The notes beneath the pieces are model-generated. The model was not told the DNA's origin, ran no database searches, and saw only the letters and a list, made by a program, of their open reading frames with translations. From Candidatus Hydrogenedentota bacterium (GTDB taxonomy: Bacteria > Hydrogenedentota > Hydrogenedentia > Hydrogenedentales > SLHB01): a stretch of 5,921 bases of DNA. The stretch covers positions 1-5,921 of the forward strand of contig SLSB01000051.1 in the NCBI GenBank assembly GCA_007130675.1, written 5' to 3'. Positions 1 to 5,591 of the stretch are shown here, one piece after another. A program made the translations under genes and the position numbers. How positions within the stretch are numbered: position 1 is the first letter of the stretch; every line of letters starts with the position of its first letter.

Positions 1-751
1 CTGTCACGACCTTTTCATCGTCCATGGCCTGCCAGATGTATTCATGGCCGCGCAAATACCCGAGATAAGCGGCCGTGGCATGACTCAAATTGTGCACGAA
101 GAGCTTCCGCTCGACATAGGCCGCGAAATCGGCCTTGGGCATCAGGTTCTTCAGCTCGGGGATCGGGCCTTTAAAGGCTTCCTTGTCGACCGGGAGTTCG
201 CAATAGGCCTCGACGCATATTAACAGCGGGTCTTCCGCGCGCTCCTTCTCCGTCATGATTGGCACCATGCGCCCGATGCTGGCCTCGACAAACCCGATCT
301 TGTCATCGAGAAAACCATGGCACCCGGGGGCGAGATGTTCTCTGACCTTCTCGCGCAGGAACGGGCCCGCTCCGATGAGGTTTTCGCACATGATGAAATT
401 GAGAGGCGGAGCGGAAGCATCTCGAAACCGTCTTTCGATACCGCGTGCGATCGCAGGAGCTACCTTGGGCAACACATTGACTCCTACGGCCGTCGCCCCG
501 AGATCCGCATCCGCGATGGCCTGGGCCACGGCATCTACGTCGGCCGCATGGAGCGCCGAGGCATTTTCGATGCGCAGGGTTTGCGGTTCTTCGTCGACAA
601 TGCGCAGCGGATACTCACCCCGAGCATTCAGGGCCTCAACGACGTCATCGAGCACGTCTACGAAGGTGGCCGCGTAGCCCGATTCGTAGTAAAGCTGCCC
701 CAGAAAGCCCCGGCCGATGTTGCCCGCGCCGAATTGCAACGCTCTTTTCAC
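1..751 (-). CDS. mtlD: Mannitol-1-phosphate 5-dehydrogenase family protein, N-terminal part (cut by left window edge)
   Basis: Translating the minus strand from GTG at 751 gives 250 uninterrupted residues. The family oxidises mannitol-1-phosphate with NAD+ to fructose-6-phosphate in the cytoplasm, linking hexitol use to glycolysis. Seen directly: an N-terminal Rossmann fold with the dinucleotide motif FGAGNIGRGF (residues 7-16) and an acidic residue after strand 2 (D32); MCENLIGA (121-128); GFVEASIGRMVP (153-164), where the family usually has GFVDxxxxRIVP; and the catalytic pattern K216-x4-N221-x2-H224 in ERKLFVHNLSHA, matching the Lys/Asn/His spacing of long-chain polyol dehydrogenases. Full members have about 380 residues, so roughly the last third is missing. 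The GTG start sits 5 nt after an AAAGGAG ribosome site; an upstream ATG is out of frame. No PTS or other polyol gene is visible. A different polyol-phosphate substrate is possible. Confidence 0.83.
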   Translation of the reverse strand, partial: MKRALQFGAGNIGRGFLGQLYYESGYAATFVDVLDDVVEALNARGEYPLRIVDEEPQTLRIENASALHAADVDAVAQAIADADLGATAVGVNVLPKVAPAIARGIERRFRDASAPPLNFIMCENLIGAGPFLREKVREHLAPGCHGFLDDKIGFVEASIGRMVPIMTEKERAEDPLLICVEAYCELPVDKEAFKGPIPELKNLMPKADFAAYVERKLFVHNLSHATAAYLGYLRGHEYIWQAMDDEKVVT

Positions 752-756
752 TTCTT

Positions 757-763
757 CTCCTTT
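757..763 (-). promoter_or_regulatory. Ribosome binding site of mtlD, fixing a GTG start
   Basis: On the minus strand this reads AAAGGAG and lies 5 nt before GTG at 751-749. It is the best Shine-Dalgarno match near the gene and supports the non-ATG start. Confidence 0.75.
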
Positions 764-796
764 GTGATTTTTTCATTCAGGCAGAAAAGGGGTTGT

Positions 797-826
797 ATTA
801 TACGCATAAATGCTCCGCCCATTCGA
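797..826 (-). promoter_or_regulatory. Putative sigma70-type promoter of mtlD
   Basis: The minus strand carries a perfect -10 hexamer TATAAT at 802-797. The best -35 candidate is TCGAAT at 826-821 with an 18-nt spacer, only three of six consensus bases. Transcription would begin near 790, giving a leader of about 40 nt. The -10 is convincing and the -35 weak, so activator help or a modest promoter is plausible. Confidence 0.5.
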
Positions 827-835
827 TTTTCGAGA

Positions 836-861
836 GTTCTCGTGTGTTCTGTGCGTGTTCT
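836..861 (+). repeat. Three direct GTTCT repeats at 10- and 11-bp spacing between two divergent promoters
   Basis: GTTCT occurs at 836-840, 846-850 and 857-861; the last two copies share the longer form TGTTCT. Spacing of about one helical turn puts all copies on the same DNA face. They lie 15 bp upstream of the purC -35 (876) and about 10 bp upstream of the mtlD -35 candidate, a fitting place for a shared regulator. The last two copies also read GTTC-N7-GTTC, the form of the alphaproteobacterial LexA box, but nothing else here points to that group or to SOS control. Binding-site function is inference. Confidence 0.35.
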
Positions 862-875
862 CTGGCAATTTCAGA

Positions 876-904
876 TTGACAACCCCTTAGCTCACAAGTA
901 TCAT
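876..904 (+). promoter_or_regulatory. Strong sigma70-type promoter of the purC-purF operon
   Basis: A perfect -35 hexamer TTGACA (876-881) is followed by exactly 17 nt and the -10 hexamer TATCAT (899-904), five of six consensus bases. Transcription should start near 911, about 180 nt before the purC ATG. This is the best promoter in the window and is correctly oriented for purC. Confidence 0.75.
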
Positions 905-953
905 TTGGCCGAAAGACGGCCCGAGACGGGACGTCTGGAAACCCCGAAGTCAC

Positions 954-967
954 GTGCCGTTTGGCAC
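954..967 (+). repeat. Hairpin GTGCC-GTTT-GGCAC in the purC leader
   Basis: A perfect 5-bp inverted repeat with a 4-nt loop, immediately followed by a second small stem TGCC-TGT-GGCA at 968-978. No T-tract follows, so it is not an intrinsic terminator. Confidence 0.5.
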
Positions 968-1079
968 TGCCTGTGGCATGCACTAGAGCAACGCGTGGCA
1001 CCGCGGCGAGAAGAGTGTGTCTTGCACAAACGCGTACGCTGCTTCGGCAACTGTCAGAGACGCTTTTGGGCACGAAACA

Positions 1080-1085
1080 AGGGAG
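1080..1085 (+). promoter_or_regulatory. Ribosome binding site of purC
   Basis: AGGGAG ends 5 nt before ATG at 1091. It sets the true start: the same frame stays open upstream as far as an ATG at 317, but that stretch is antisense to mtlD and unlike PurC. Confidence 0.75.
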
Positions 1086-1090
1086 CGAAT

Positions 1091-1981
1091 ATGGCAAAGG
1101 CACTTTGTGAGACCAATTTGGCCGGTTGTAAACCGATTGCGCGCGGGAAAGTCCGGGATATTTATGATTTGGGCGATGCGCTGCTGATTGTGGCGACAGA
1201 CCGGATTTCCGCGTTCGACTGGGTGAACCCGGTCGGCATACCTGATAAGGGCAAGATTCTCACGCAGATGTCGCTGCATTGGTTTAAGGAAACCAGTGAC
1301 ATCTGCCGTGACCATCTCATTTCAAGTGAATTGAGCGATTTCCCGCCAGAGTTTCAGGCGGCGCCTGAGCAATTCGAACACCGCTCGATGTTGGTCCATA
1401 AGTGCGAAATGTTCCCCGTGGAATTCGTTATCCGCGGCTATCTCGCGGGAAGCGGATGGAAAGAATACCGCGAGCACGGCACAGTCTGTGGCATTCGCTT
1501 GCCGGAAGGGTTGCAGGAATCCAGCAAGCTCGAGGAACCAATATTCACTCCCGCCACGAAAGCTACCGATGGCCATGACATCAACATCCCCCCCGAGGAG
1601 GCTGCCCGGATTATCGGCAAGGAGTGGGCGGAAGCCGCAGCAGCGAAGGGCATCGCGCTGTATATGCACGCGCGCGAAGCTGCGGAATCGAAGGGCATTC
1701 TTCTCTGTGACACCAAGTTCGAGTTCGGCCTGCACAACGGCGAGTTGATGCTGGCCGACGAAATCCTGACGCCGGACTCGTCTCGTTACTGGCCGTTGGA
1801 TCAGTACGAACCGGGGCGCAGCCAACCCAGCTACGACAAGCAGTTCGTGCGCGACTGGCTCGAGACCACCGGGTGGGACAAGAATTCGCCGCCGCCGCCG
1901 TTGCCCGACGAGATCGTGGCGAAAACCCGCGAGAAATATGTCGAAGCGTACCGAAAACTCACAGGCAGGAACGATTTCTAG
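1091..1981 (+). CDS. purC: Phosphoribosylaminoimidazole-succinocarboxamide (SAICAR) synthase
   Basis: PurC joins CAIR and aspartate with ATP to form SAICAR in de novo purine synthesis, in the cytoplasm. The 296-residue product is of the longer type (about 300 aa, as in yeast and actinobacteria), not the roughly 237-aa E. coli type. Visible motifs: the nucleotide-binding segment ARGKVRDIYD (17-26); TDRISAFD (36-43); the family signature FPVEFVIRGYLAGSGW (108-123); FTPATKATDGHD (152-163); the second signature region CDTKFEFG (206-213); and LADEILTPDSSRYW (221-234). A short proline run, SPPPPLP (266-272), precedes the C-terminal helix. The start is fixed by AGGGAG 5 nt upstream and by alignment of the N-terminus with the family. 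The stop TAG is one base before the purF ATG, so the two are an operon driven by the promoter at 876-904. Confidence 0.96.
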   Translation: MAKALCETNLAGCKPIARGKVRDIYDLGDALLIVATDRISAFDWVNPVGIPDKGKILTQMSLHWFKETSDICRDHLISSELSDFPPEFQAAPEQFEHRSMLVHKCEMFPVEFVIRGYLAGSGWKEYREHGTVCGIRLPEGLQESSKLEEPIFTPATKATDGHDINIPPEEAARIIGKEWAEAAAAKGIALYMHAREAAESKGILLCDTKFEFGLHNGELMLADEILTPDSSRYWPLDQYEPGRSQPSYDKQFVRDWLETTGWDKNSPPPPLPDEIVAKTREKYVEAYRKLTGRNDF

Positions 1982-1982
1982 C

Positions 1983-3521
1983 ATGACTCAGCGTCTGCGT
2001 GATGACGACCCTGAGCAGGCGGCCGATCACGAGGCCGCGGGCCGCATGTCCGAGTCTCCCGGGCATGAATGCGGTGTGTTTGGCGTCTACGGCAACCCCG
2101 AGGCGACCACGCTGACCTATCTGGGCCTTTATGCGTTGCAACACCGCGGCCAAGAGGGCGCGGGGATCGTGAGTTGCGACGGTGAAACCCTGCGGGCGCA
2201 TCGCGGGGTCGGACTCGTCGCGGACGTGTTCAAACCGCACCGTCTCGCCAACCTTACCGGCGATATCGCCATGGGCCACGTGCGCTATTCGACGTTTGGC
2301 TCAAATGAGCTGAAGAATGTGCAGCCCTTGGTGGCGGATTACTCGCGGGGCTCGATGGCGGTATGTCATAACGGCAATCTCGTGAATGCCACGCATCTGC
2401 GCGAGCAGCTCGAGGATCAGGGCGCGATCTTCCATTCGACCACCGACACGGGCGTGGTCATCCATCTCATTGCCCGTTCGTCCAAAATGCGTTTTGCCGA
2501 CAGCGTGATTGATGCATTGAGACAGGTCGTCGGCGCGTATTCGATTCTGGCAACAGACGGGAATGAACTGGTGGCTGCCCGTGATCCGTTGGGTTTCCGC
2601 CCGCTGTGGCTGGGCCGTCTCGGCGGGGCCCATATTCTCGCCAGCGAAACCTGCGCGCTGGACATCATAGATGCCGAGTGGGTGCGCGAGATCGAGCCGG
2701 GAGAGGTCGTGGTGATTACGCGCGACGGCGTTGAATCCATCAAGCCTTTTCCGCCGGGCAAGAGTCGCCTGTGTATTTTTGAATTCGTGTATGTCGCCCG
2801 TCCCGACAGTGTGCTTTTTGGCAAGAGCGTTGACGAGGTGCGCAAGCAGCTTGGGCGGAATCTCGCGCAAATTCAGCCCGTCGAGGCCGATTTGGTGATG
2901 GCTGTGCCGGACTCGTCGAACCAGGCCGCACTGGGCTATTCGCACGAATCGGGGATCCCGTTCGATATGGGTTTTATCCGAAATCACTATGTCGGGCGCA
3001 CCTTTATAGAACCCGATCAGCGCATTCGGGACTTCGGCGTGAAGATCAAGCTCAATCCGGCACGCAGTGCGATTGAAGGCAAGCGGATCGTGCTGGTGGA
3101 TGACTCGATTGTGCGGGGGACCACCGCGCGCAAGATCATCAAATTGCTCTGGAAATGCGGGGTCAAGGAAGTGCATTTCCGCGTTAGTTGCCCGCCCATC
3201 ATCAATTCGTGTTATTACGGGATCGATACGCCGCGGCAGGAGCGACTCATCGCGGCAAACATGAGTGTCGAAGCCATGCGCGAATATATCGACGTGACGT
3301 CGCTAGCTTTCAACACCATCCCGAGCATGGTGGCGGCGACCGGCCTGCCTGAAGGCGATTTCTGCCTCGCCTGCTTCAACAACGATTACCCGACCCCTAC
3401 GCCCAAGGATTTCGAGTCCACGCGAAATTCACCCCGGCACGTGGACCGCAGCGCGGAAATGCTGGATCTGGATCTCGAGTTGAAAGGCCGGGCGGTCCCG
3501 TCGTTCTGGGACGCCGGCTGA
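1983..3521 (+). CDS. purF: Amidophosphoribosyltransferase (glutamine PRPP amidotransferase), Fe-S type
   Basis: PurF transfers ammonia from glutamine to PRPP, giving 5-phosphoribosylamine, the first committed purine step. From ATG 1983 the product has 512 residues. An N-terminal class II glutaminase follows C30 (HECGVFG), the expected nucleophile after propeptide removal: LQHRGQEGAG (52-61), GHVRYSTFGSNE (98-109), CHNGNLVNA (128-136). The phosphoribosyltransferase domain carries the PRPP loop VLVDDSIVRGTT (370-381). C264, C410, C461 and C464 match the four [4Fe-4S] ligands of the Bacillus subtilis enzyme in spacing, so a cluster and oxygen sensitivity are likely. Purine-nucleotide feedback is known for the family. 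Two starts are possible: ATG 1983, one base after purC, gives a 29-residue propeptide; ATG 2046 gives an 8-residue one, closer to the 11 of B. subtilis. Neither has a well-spaced Shine-Dalgarno. I keep 1983 for its coupling to purC. Confidence 0.96.
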   Translation: MTQRLRDDDPEQAADHEAAGRMSESPGHECGVFGVYGNPEATTLTYLGLYALQHRGQEGAGIVSCDGETLRAHRGVGLVADVFKPHRLANLTGDIAMGHVRYSTFGSNELKNVQPLVADYSRGSMAVCHNGNLVNATHLREQLEDQGAIFHSTTDTGVVIHLIARSSKMRFADSVIDALRQVVGAYSILATDGNELVAARDPLGFRPLWLGRLGGAHILASETCALDIIDAEWVREIEPGEVVVITRDGVESIKPFPPGKSRLCIFEFVYVARPDSVLFGKSVDEVRKQLGRNLAQIQPVEADLVMAVPDSSNQAALGYSHESGIPFDMGFIRNHYVGRTFIEPDQRIRDFGVKIKLNPARSAIEGKRIVLVDDSIVRGTTARKIIKLLWKCGVKEVHFRVSCPPIINSCYYGIDTPRQERLIAANMSVEAMREYIDVTSLAFNTIPSMVAATGLPEGDFCLACFNNDYPTPTPKDFESTRNSPRHVDRSAEMLDLDLELKGRAVPSFWDAG

Positions 3522-3543
3522 GCGGGCATCTGCCGCACCGATT

Positions 3544-3566
3544 GCCCCACAAGGCGCCTATTGGGC
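3544..3566 (-). repeat. Imperfect hairpin over the dxs stop codon in the convergent purF/dxs spacer
   Basis: On the minus strand GCCC (3566-3563) pairs with GGGC (3547-3544), and the stem continues with A-T, G-U and G-C pairs and one A-G mismatch to a 3-nt loop. It covers the dxs TAG. No T-run follows on either strand, so it is not a canonical intrinsic terminator, though it could slow polymerase or protect the 3' end. Only 36 bp separate the two convergent stop codons. Confidence 0.3.
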
Positions 3567-5477
3567 GGGCTCGGAAACCTGGCGGCCCAGAAATGCGCGG
3601 GTGGACTGGTAGATCCCGTCCGCTGTGAGTCCGATTTCCTCCATCTGCTCGTCACGTGTTGCATGCTCGATGAAGCGGTCGGGGAACCCCAAGCGGTGAA
3701 TGCACACGTCGTGCGCGCGGCCATCCTGCTCGAAGTGTTCGATGACCGCGGACCCGAACCCGCCCACAACGGTATTCTCTTCCACCGTAAGGATGGGCAC
3801 GCCGGCCAACTGGTCAAGCAGTTCGGTGTCAAGCGGTTTGACGCGACGCGCATCGGCGACTCCCACGGCCAAACCGTCCGCAGCCAGTTTCTCGGCAGCG
3901 CCCAGACACGCGCTGAGCACCGGCCCCACCGCGAGCAGGGTGGCGTCTTTGCCCTCGCGCAGGATTTCGCCGCGGGTGATGTCGCGCGGGCCGGGTGCGC
4001 CGATGGGCGGGGCTTGGCCTCGGGCATACCGCATGACGACCGGACCCGGCTGTTTTAGCGACCAGTGCAACATCGCGGCGAGGTCCTGGTCGTCACGGGG
4101 AACCAGTATCGCCACGTCGGGAATACAGCGCAGAAACGAAATATCGAATGCGCCTTGCTGCGTGGGGCTGTCTTCTCCTACGGCGCCGGCGCGGTCCAGC
4201 ACGAAGACAACGGGCAGCTTTTGCAGGCATACGTCATGCACGAACTGGTCGAAGCTGCGCTGGAAAAACGTCGAGTAAATCGCGCAGACGGGTTTCTGGC
4301 CGTCCGCGGCAAGTCCAGCAGCGAATGTCACGGCGTGCTGCTCACAGATGCCGACATCGAACACGCGGTCGGGAAAGACTTTCTCGAACTCACTGAGCCC
4401 CGTGCCGGTGGGCATGGCTGCAGTGATGCCGACGATGCGGCTGTCTTGGTGGGCCTCTTCGATCAACGATTCCACGAATGCTTGCGTGAAACTCCTGACA
4501 CGCACTGACCGAGATTCCTGGCTCGGGCCGCGAAACTGTCCTGTCTGGATGTCAAAGGCGTTTACGCCATGGTATTTGAGCGGGTCCTCTTCGGCATATG
4601 GATAGCCTTTGCCCTTTTGCGTCACGCAATGGAAGAGCACCGGTCCGCGAAACTCTTTGATGTTCGAGAGGAGCCCGACGAGCGTCTCGATATCATGGCC
4701 GTCTCCCGGGCCGATGTACCGGAACCCCAGTTCCTGAAACAGCGAGCCGGGCATGATCAGCCCTTTCACGGTATGTTCGATGCGGTGGGCGGCTTTGGTG
4801 AACTGCGGCCCAAGCATGCGTTTTACAAACGAACCGATATCCTCGCGCGCCCGGTTGTATACCCCCGCGGTAATCAGGCGGCTGAGATACGAAGACAACC
4901 CGCCCACGTTCGGGGCAATCGACATCTTGTTGTCGTTAAGAATGACCAGCAGGTCGGTGTCCACGTGGCCCGCATGAGCAAGCGCCTCGAACGCCATTCC
5001 GCCCGTCATGGCGCCGTCGCCAATGACCGCGATCACCTTGTGCTTCTGATTTTGGCGGTCGCGGGCCACGGCCATCCCGAGCGCGGCCGAGATCGAGGTC
5101 GAGCTGTGGCCCGTGCCAAAGGGATCATATGGGCTCTCGTCACGGCGCGGATACCCGCTCAACCCGTCTTTTCGCCGTATGGTATGGAACCGCTCGCGGC
5201 GTCCGGTAACCAGCTTATGGGCATAGGTTTGATGGCCTACGTCCCAGATCAGGCGATCCTGATCGGTGTCGAACACATAGTGAATGGCCAGGGTAAGCTC
5301 GACCACGCCAAGGTGCGGGGCAAGATGCCCGCCGTGCTCGGATGCTTTGGCCAAGATCTGCTCGCGGATTTCCTGTGCTAGTAATTTCAGTTGGTCAATC
5401 GTCAGGGCCTTGAGGTCTCTCGGGGCGTTGATGGCTTCGAGCAGGCGCTCCTCCGGCCGCGGTTGTGTGTCACTCAT
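3558..5477 (-). CDS. dxs: 1-deoxy-D-xylulose-5-phosphate synthase
   Basis: DXS condenses pyruvate with glyceraldehyde-3-phosphate using thiamine diphosphate and Mg2+. It is the first step of the MEP isoprenoid pathway and also supplies thiamine and pyridoxal precursors. The 639-residue product is close to the usual length of about 620-640. Domain 1 has H51 in GGHLAPHLG, DVGHQTYAHKLVTGR (79-93), GTGHSSTSIS (121-130) and the ThDP motif GDG (153-155) to NDN (181-183). The pyrimidine-binding domain has DVGICEQHAVTFAAGLA (374-390) with catalytic E379, DRAG (428-431) and RYARG (483-487). The transketolase C-domain follows, with VTVEEN-like LTVEEN (563-568). Oddity: the segment usually ending PTHxG reads EDSPTQQGAFD (435-445), so the conserved His (E. 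coli H431) is Gln440. ATG 5477 is preferred over TTG 5483 because GGGA lies 7 nt upstream of the ATG but only 1 nt from the TTG. It is convergent with purF. Confidence 0.96.
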   Translation of the reverse strand: MSDTQPRPEERLLEAINAPRDLKALTIDQLKLLAQEIREQILAKASEHGGHLAPHLGVVELTLAIHYVFDTDQDRLIWDVGHQTYAHKLVTGRRERFHTIRRKDGLSGYPRRDESPYDPFGTGHSSTSISAALGMAVARDRQNQKHKVIAVIGDGAMTGGMAFEALAHAGHVDTDLLVILNDNKMSIAPNVGGLSSYLSRLITAGVYNRAREDIGSFVKRMLGPQFTKAAHRIEHTVKGLIMPGSLFQELGFRYIGPGDGHDIETLVGLLSNIKEFRGPVLFHCVTQKGKGYPYAEEDPLKYHGVNAFDIQTGQFRGPSQESRSVRVRSFTQAFVESLIEEAHQDSRIVGITAAMPTGTGLSEFEKVFPDRVFDVGICEQHAVTFAAGLAADGQKPVCAIYSTFFQRSFDQFVHDVCLQKLPVVFVLDRAGAVGEDSPTQQGAFDISFLRCIPDVAILVPRDDQDLAAMLHWSLKQPGPVVMRYARGQAPPIGAPGPRDITRGEILREGKDATLLAVGPVLSACLGAAEKLAADGLAVGVADARRVKPLDTELLDQLAGVPILTVEENTVVGGFGSAVIEHFEQDGRAHDVCIHRLGFPDRFIEHATRDEQMEEIGLTADGIYQSTRAFLGRQVSEPAQ

Positions 5478-5484
5478 TGTCAAA

Positions 5485-5488
5485 TCCC
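5485..5488 (-). promoter_or_regulatory. Weak ribosome binding site of dxs, deciding ATG over TTG
   Basis: The minus strand reads GGGA, 7 nt before ATG at 5477-5475. An in-frame TTG two codons upstream would leave only 1 nt of spacing, too close to serve as start. Confidence 0.5.
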
Positions 5489-5494
5489 AAAAAA

Positions 5495-5508
5495 GTTAAA
5501 GTCTTAAC
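5495..5508 (-). repeat. Inverted repeat GTTAA-N4-TTAAC in the dxs leader
   Basis: A perfect 5-bp inverted repeat with a 4-nt spacer sits between the predicted dxs transcription start (near 5514) and the ribosome site. On the minus strand it is followed at once by TTTTTT. The stem has only one G-C pair, so it is too weak for a real terminator. An operator for a dimeric repressor is the other reading, without further support. Confidence 0.3.
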
Positions 5509-5520
5509 ACAGTGCAACGT

Positions 5521-5529
5521 AGTATAGCA
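5521..5529 (-). promoter_or_regulatory. Putative extended -10 promoter of dxs
   Basis: The minus strand reads TGC-TATACT at 5529-5521: an extended -10 (TGN) with five of six bases of TATAAT. No good -35 lies at 16-18 nt (TGCGGA at 17 nt is poor), which is typical of extended -10 promoters. The start would be near 5514, about 37 nt before the dxs ATG. It suggests dxs is transcribed separately from the acyl-CoA ligase gene upstream. Confidence 0.5.
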
Positions 5530-5554
5530 GACGAACACCCCGGTCCGCATTCGG

Positions 5555-5568
5555 TGCGTCCCCACGCA
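5555..5568 (-). repeat. Small hairpin TGCGT-GGGG-ACGCA between the ligase gene and dxs
   Basis: A perfect 5-bp stem with a GGGG loop lies 23 nt after the ligase stop codon and upstream of the dxs promoter. No T-run follows, so it is at best a weak or Rho-assisted 3' end for the ligase transcript. Confidence 0.35.
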
Positions 5569-5591
5569 GGAAATTGAGCCCTTGCGGCGAG

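Larger units (their letters stand above)
911..1090 (+). promoter_or_regulatory. Long structured 5' leader of purC
   Basis: About 180 nt lie between the predicted transcription start and the purC ATG, with no convincing gene in them. Short stem-loops can be read directly: AGACG-GGA-CGTCT (924-936), GTGCC-GTTT-GGCAC (954-967), TGCC-TGT-GGCA (968-978), CGCG-TGGCAC-CGCG (992-1005) and TGC-TTCG-GCA (1040-1049). GTGCC at 954-958 could pair with GGCAC at 963-967 or with the loop GGCAC at 997-1001, so alternative folds are possible. I do not recognise a known riboswitch class. There is no hairpin followed by a T-run, so a classical attenuator is not evident. Confidence 0.35.

Noticed and set aside
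255..677. 140-codon plus-strand open frame.
   Set aside because: Antisense shadow of mtlD with low-complexity Ser/Ala/Arg composition and no recognisable motif.
1024..1039. Possible PurR-like operator (GCACAAACGCGTACGC) in the purC leader.
   Set aside because: It shares the CAAACG core with the E. coli PurR box but only about 10 of 16 positions, and it lacks two-fold symmetry around the central CG. LacI-type PurR is also confined largely to gammaproteobacteria.
317..1090. A 258-codon open frame upstream of and in frame with purC, which would make a 554-residue fusion protein.
   Set aside because: Its first part is antisense to mtlD, whose frame has strong motifs, and the rest crosses the promoter and leader. 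PurC homology and a good ribosome site begin at 1091.
1058..1090. Possible ZTP (pfl) riboswitch, suggested by TTGGGCA near the purC start.
   Set aside because: Only the 3' UGGGCA-like piece is present; I cannot find the conserved 5' GGGUC...GACUGGCG core or its pseudoknot partner.
798..1103. 101-codon minus-strand open frame across the mtlD/purC intergenic region.
   Set aside because: It starts inside purC, overlaps both promoters and shows no domain-like pattern.
1886..1902. Short GCC/CCG trinucleotide run in purC.
   Set aside because: It simply encodes the proline run near the PurC C-terminus; too short to be a meaningful repeat.
2301..3176. 291-codon minus-strand open frame opposite purF.
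   Set aside because: Antisense shadow produced by GC-rich codon bias; His/Arg-rich translation with no motif.
4569..5381. 270-codon plus-strand open frame opposite dxs.
   Set aside because: Antisense shadow of the dxs reading frame, which has continuous family motifs.
5481..5483. TTG as the dxs start codon.
   Set aside because: It leaves only 1 nt after the GGGA ribosome site, while ATG at 5477 has 7-nt spacing and costs just two residues.
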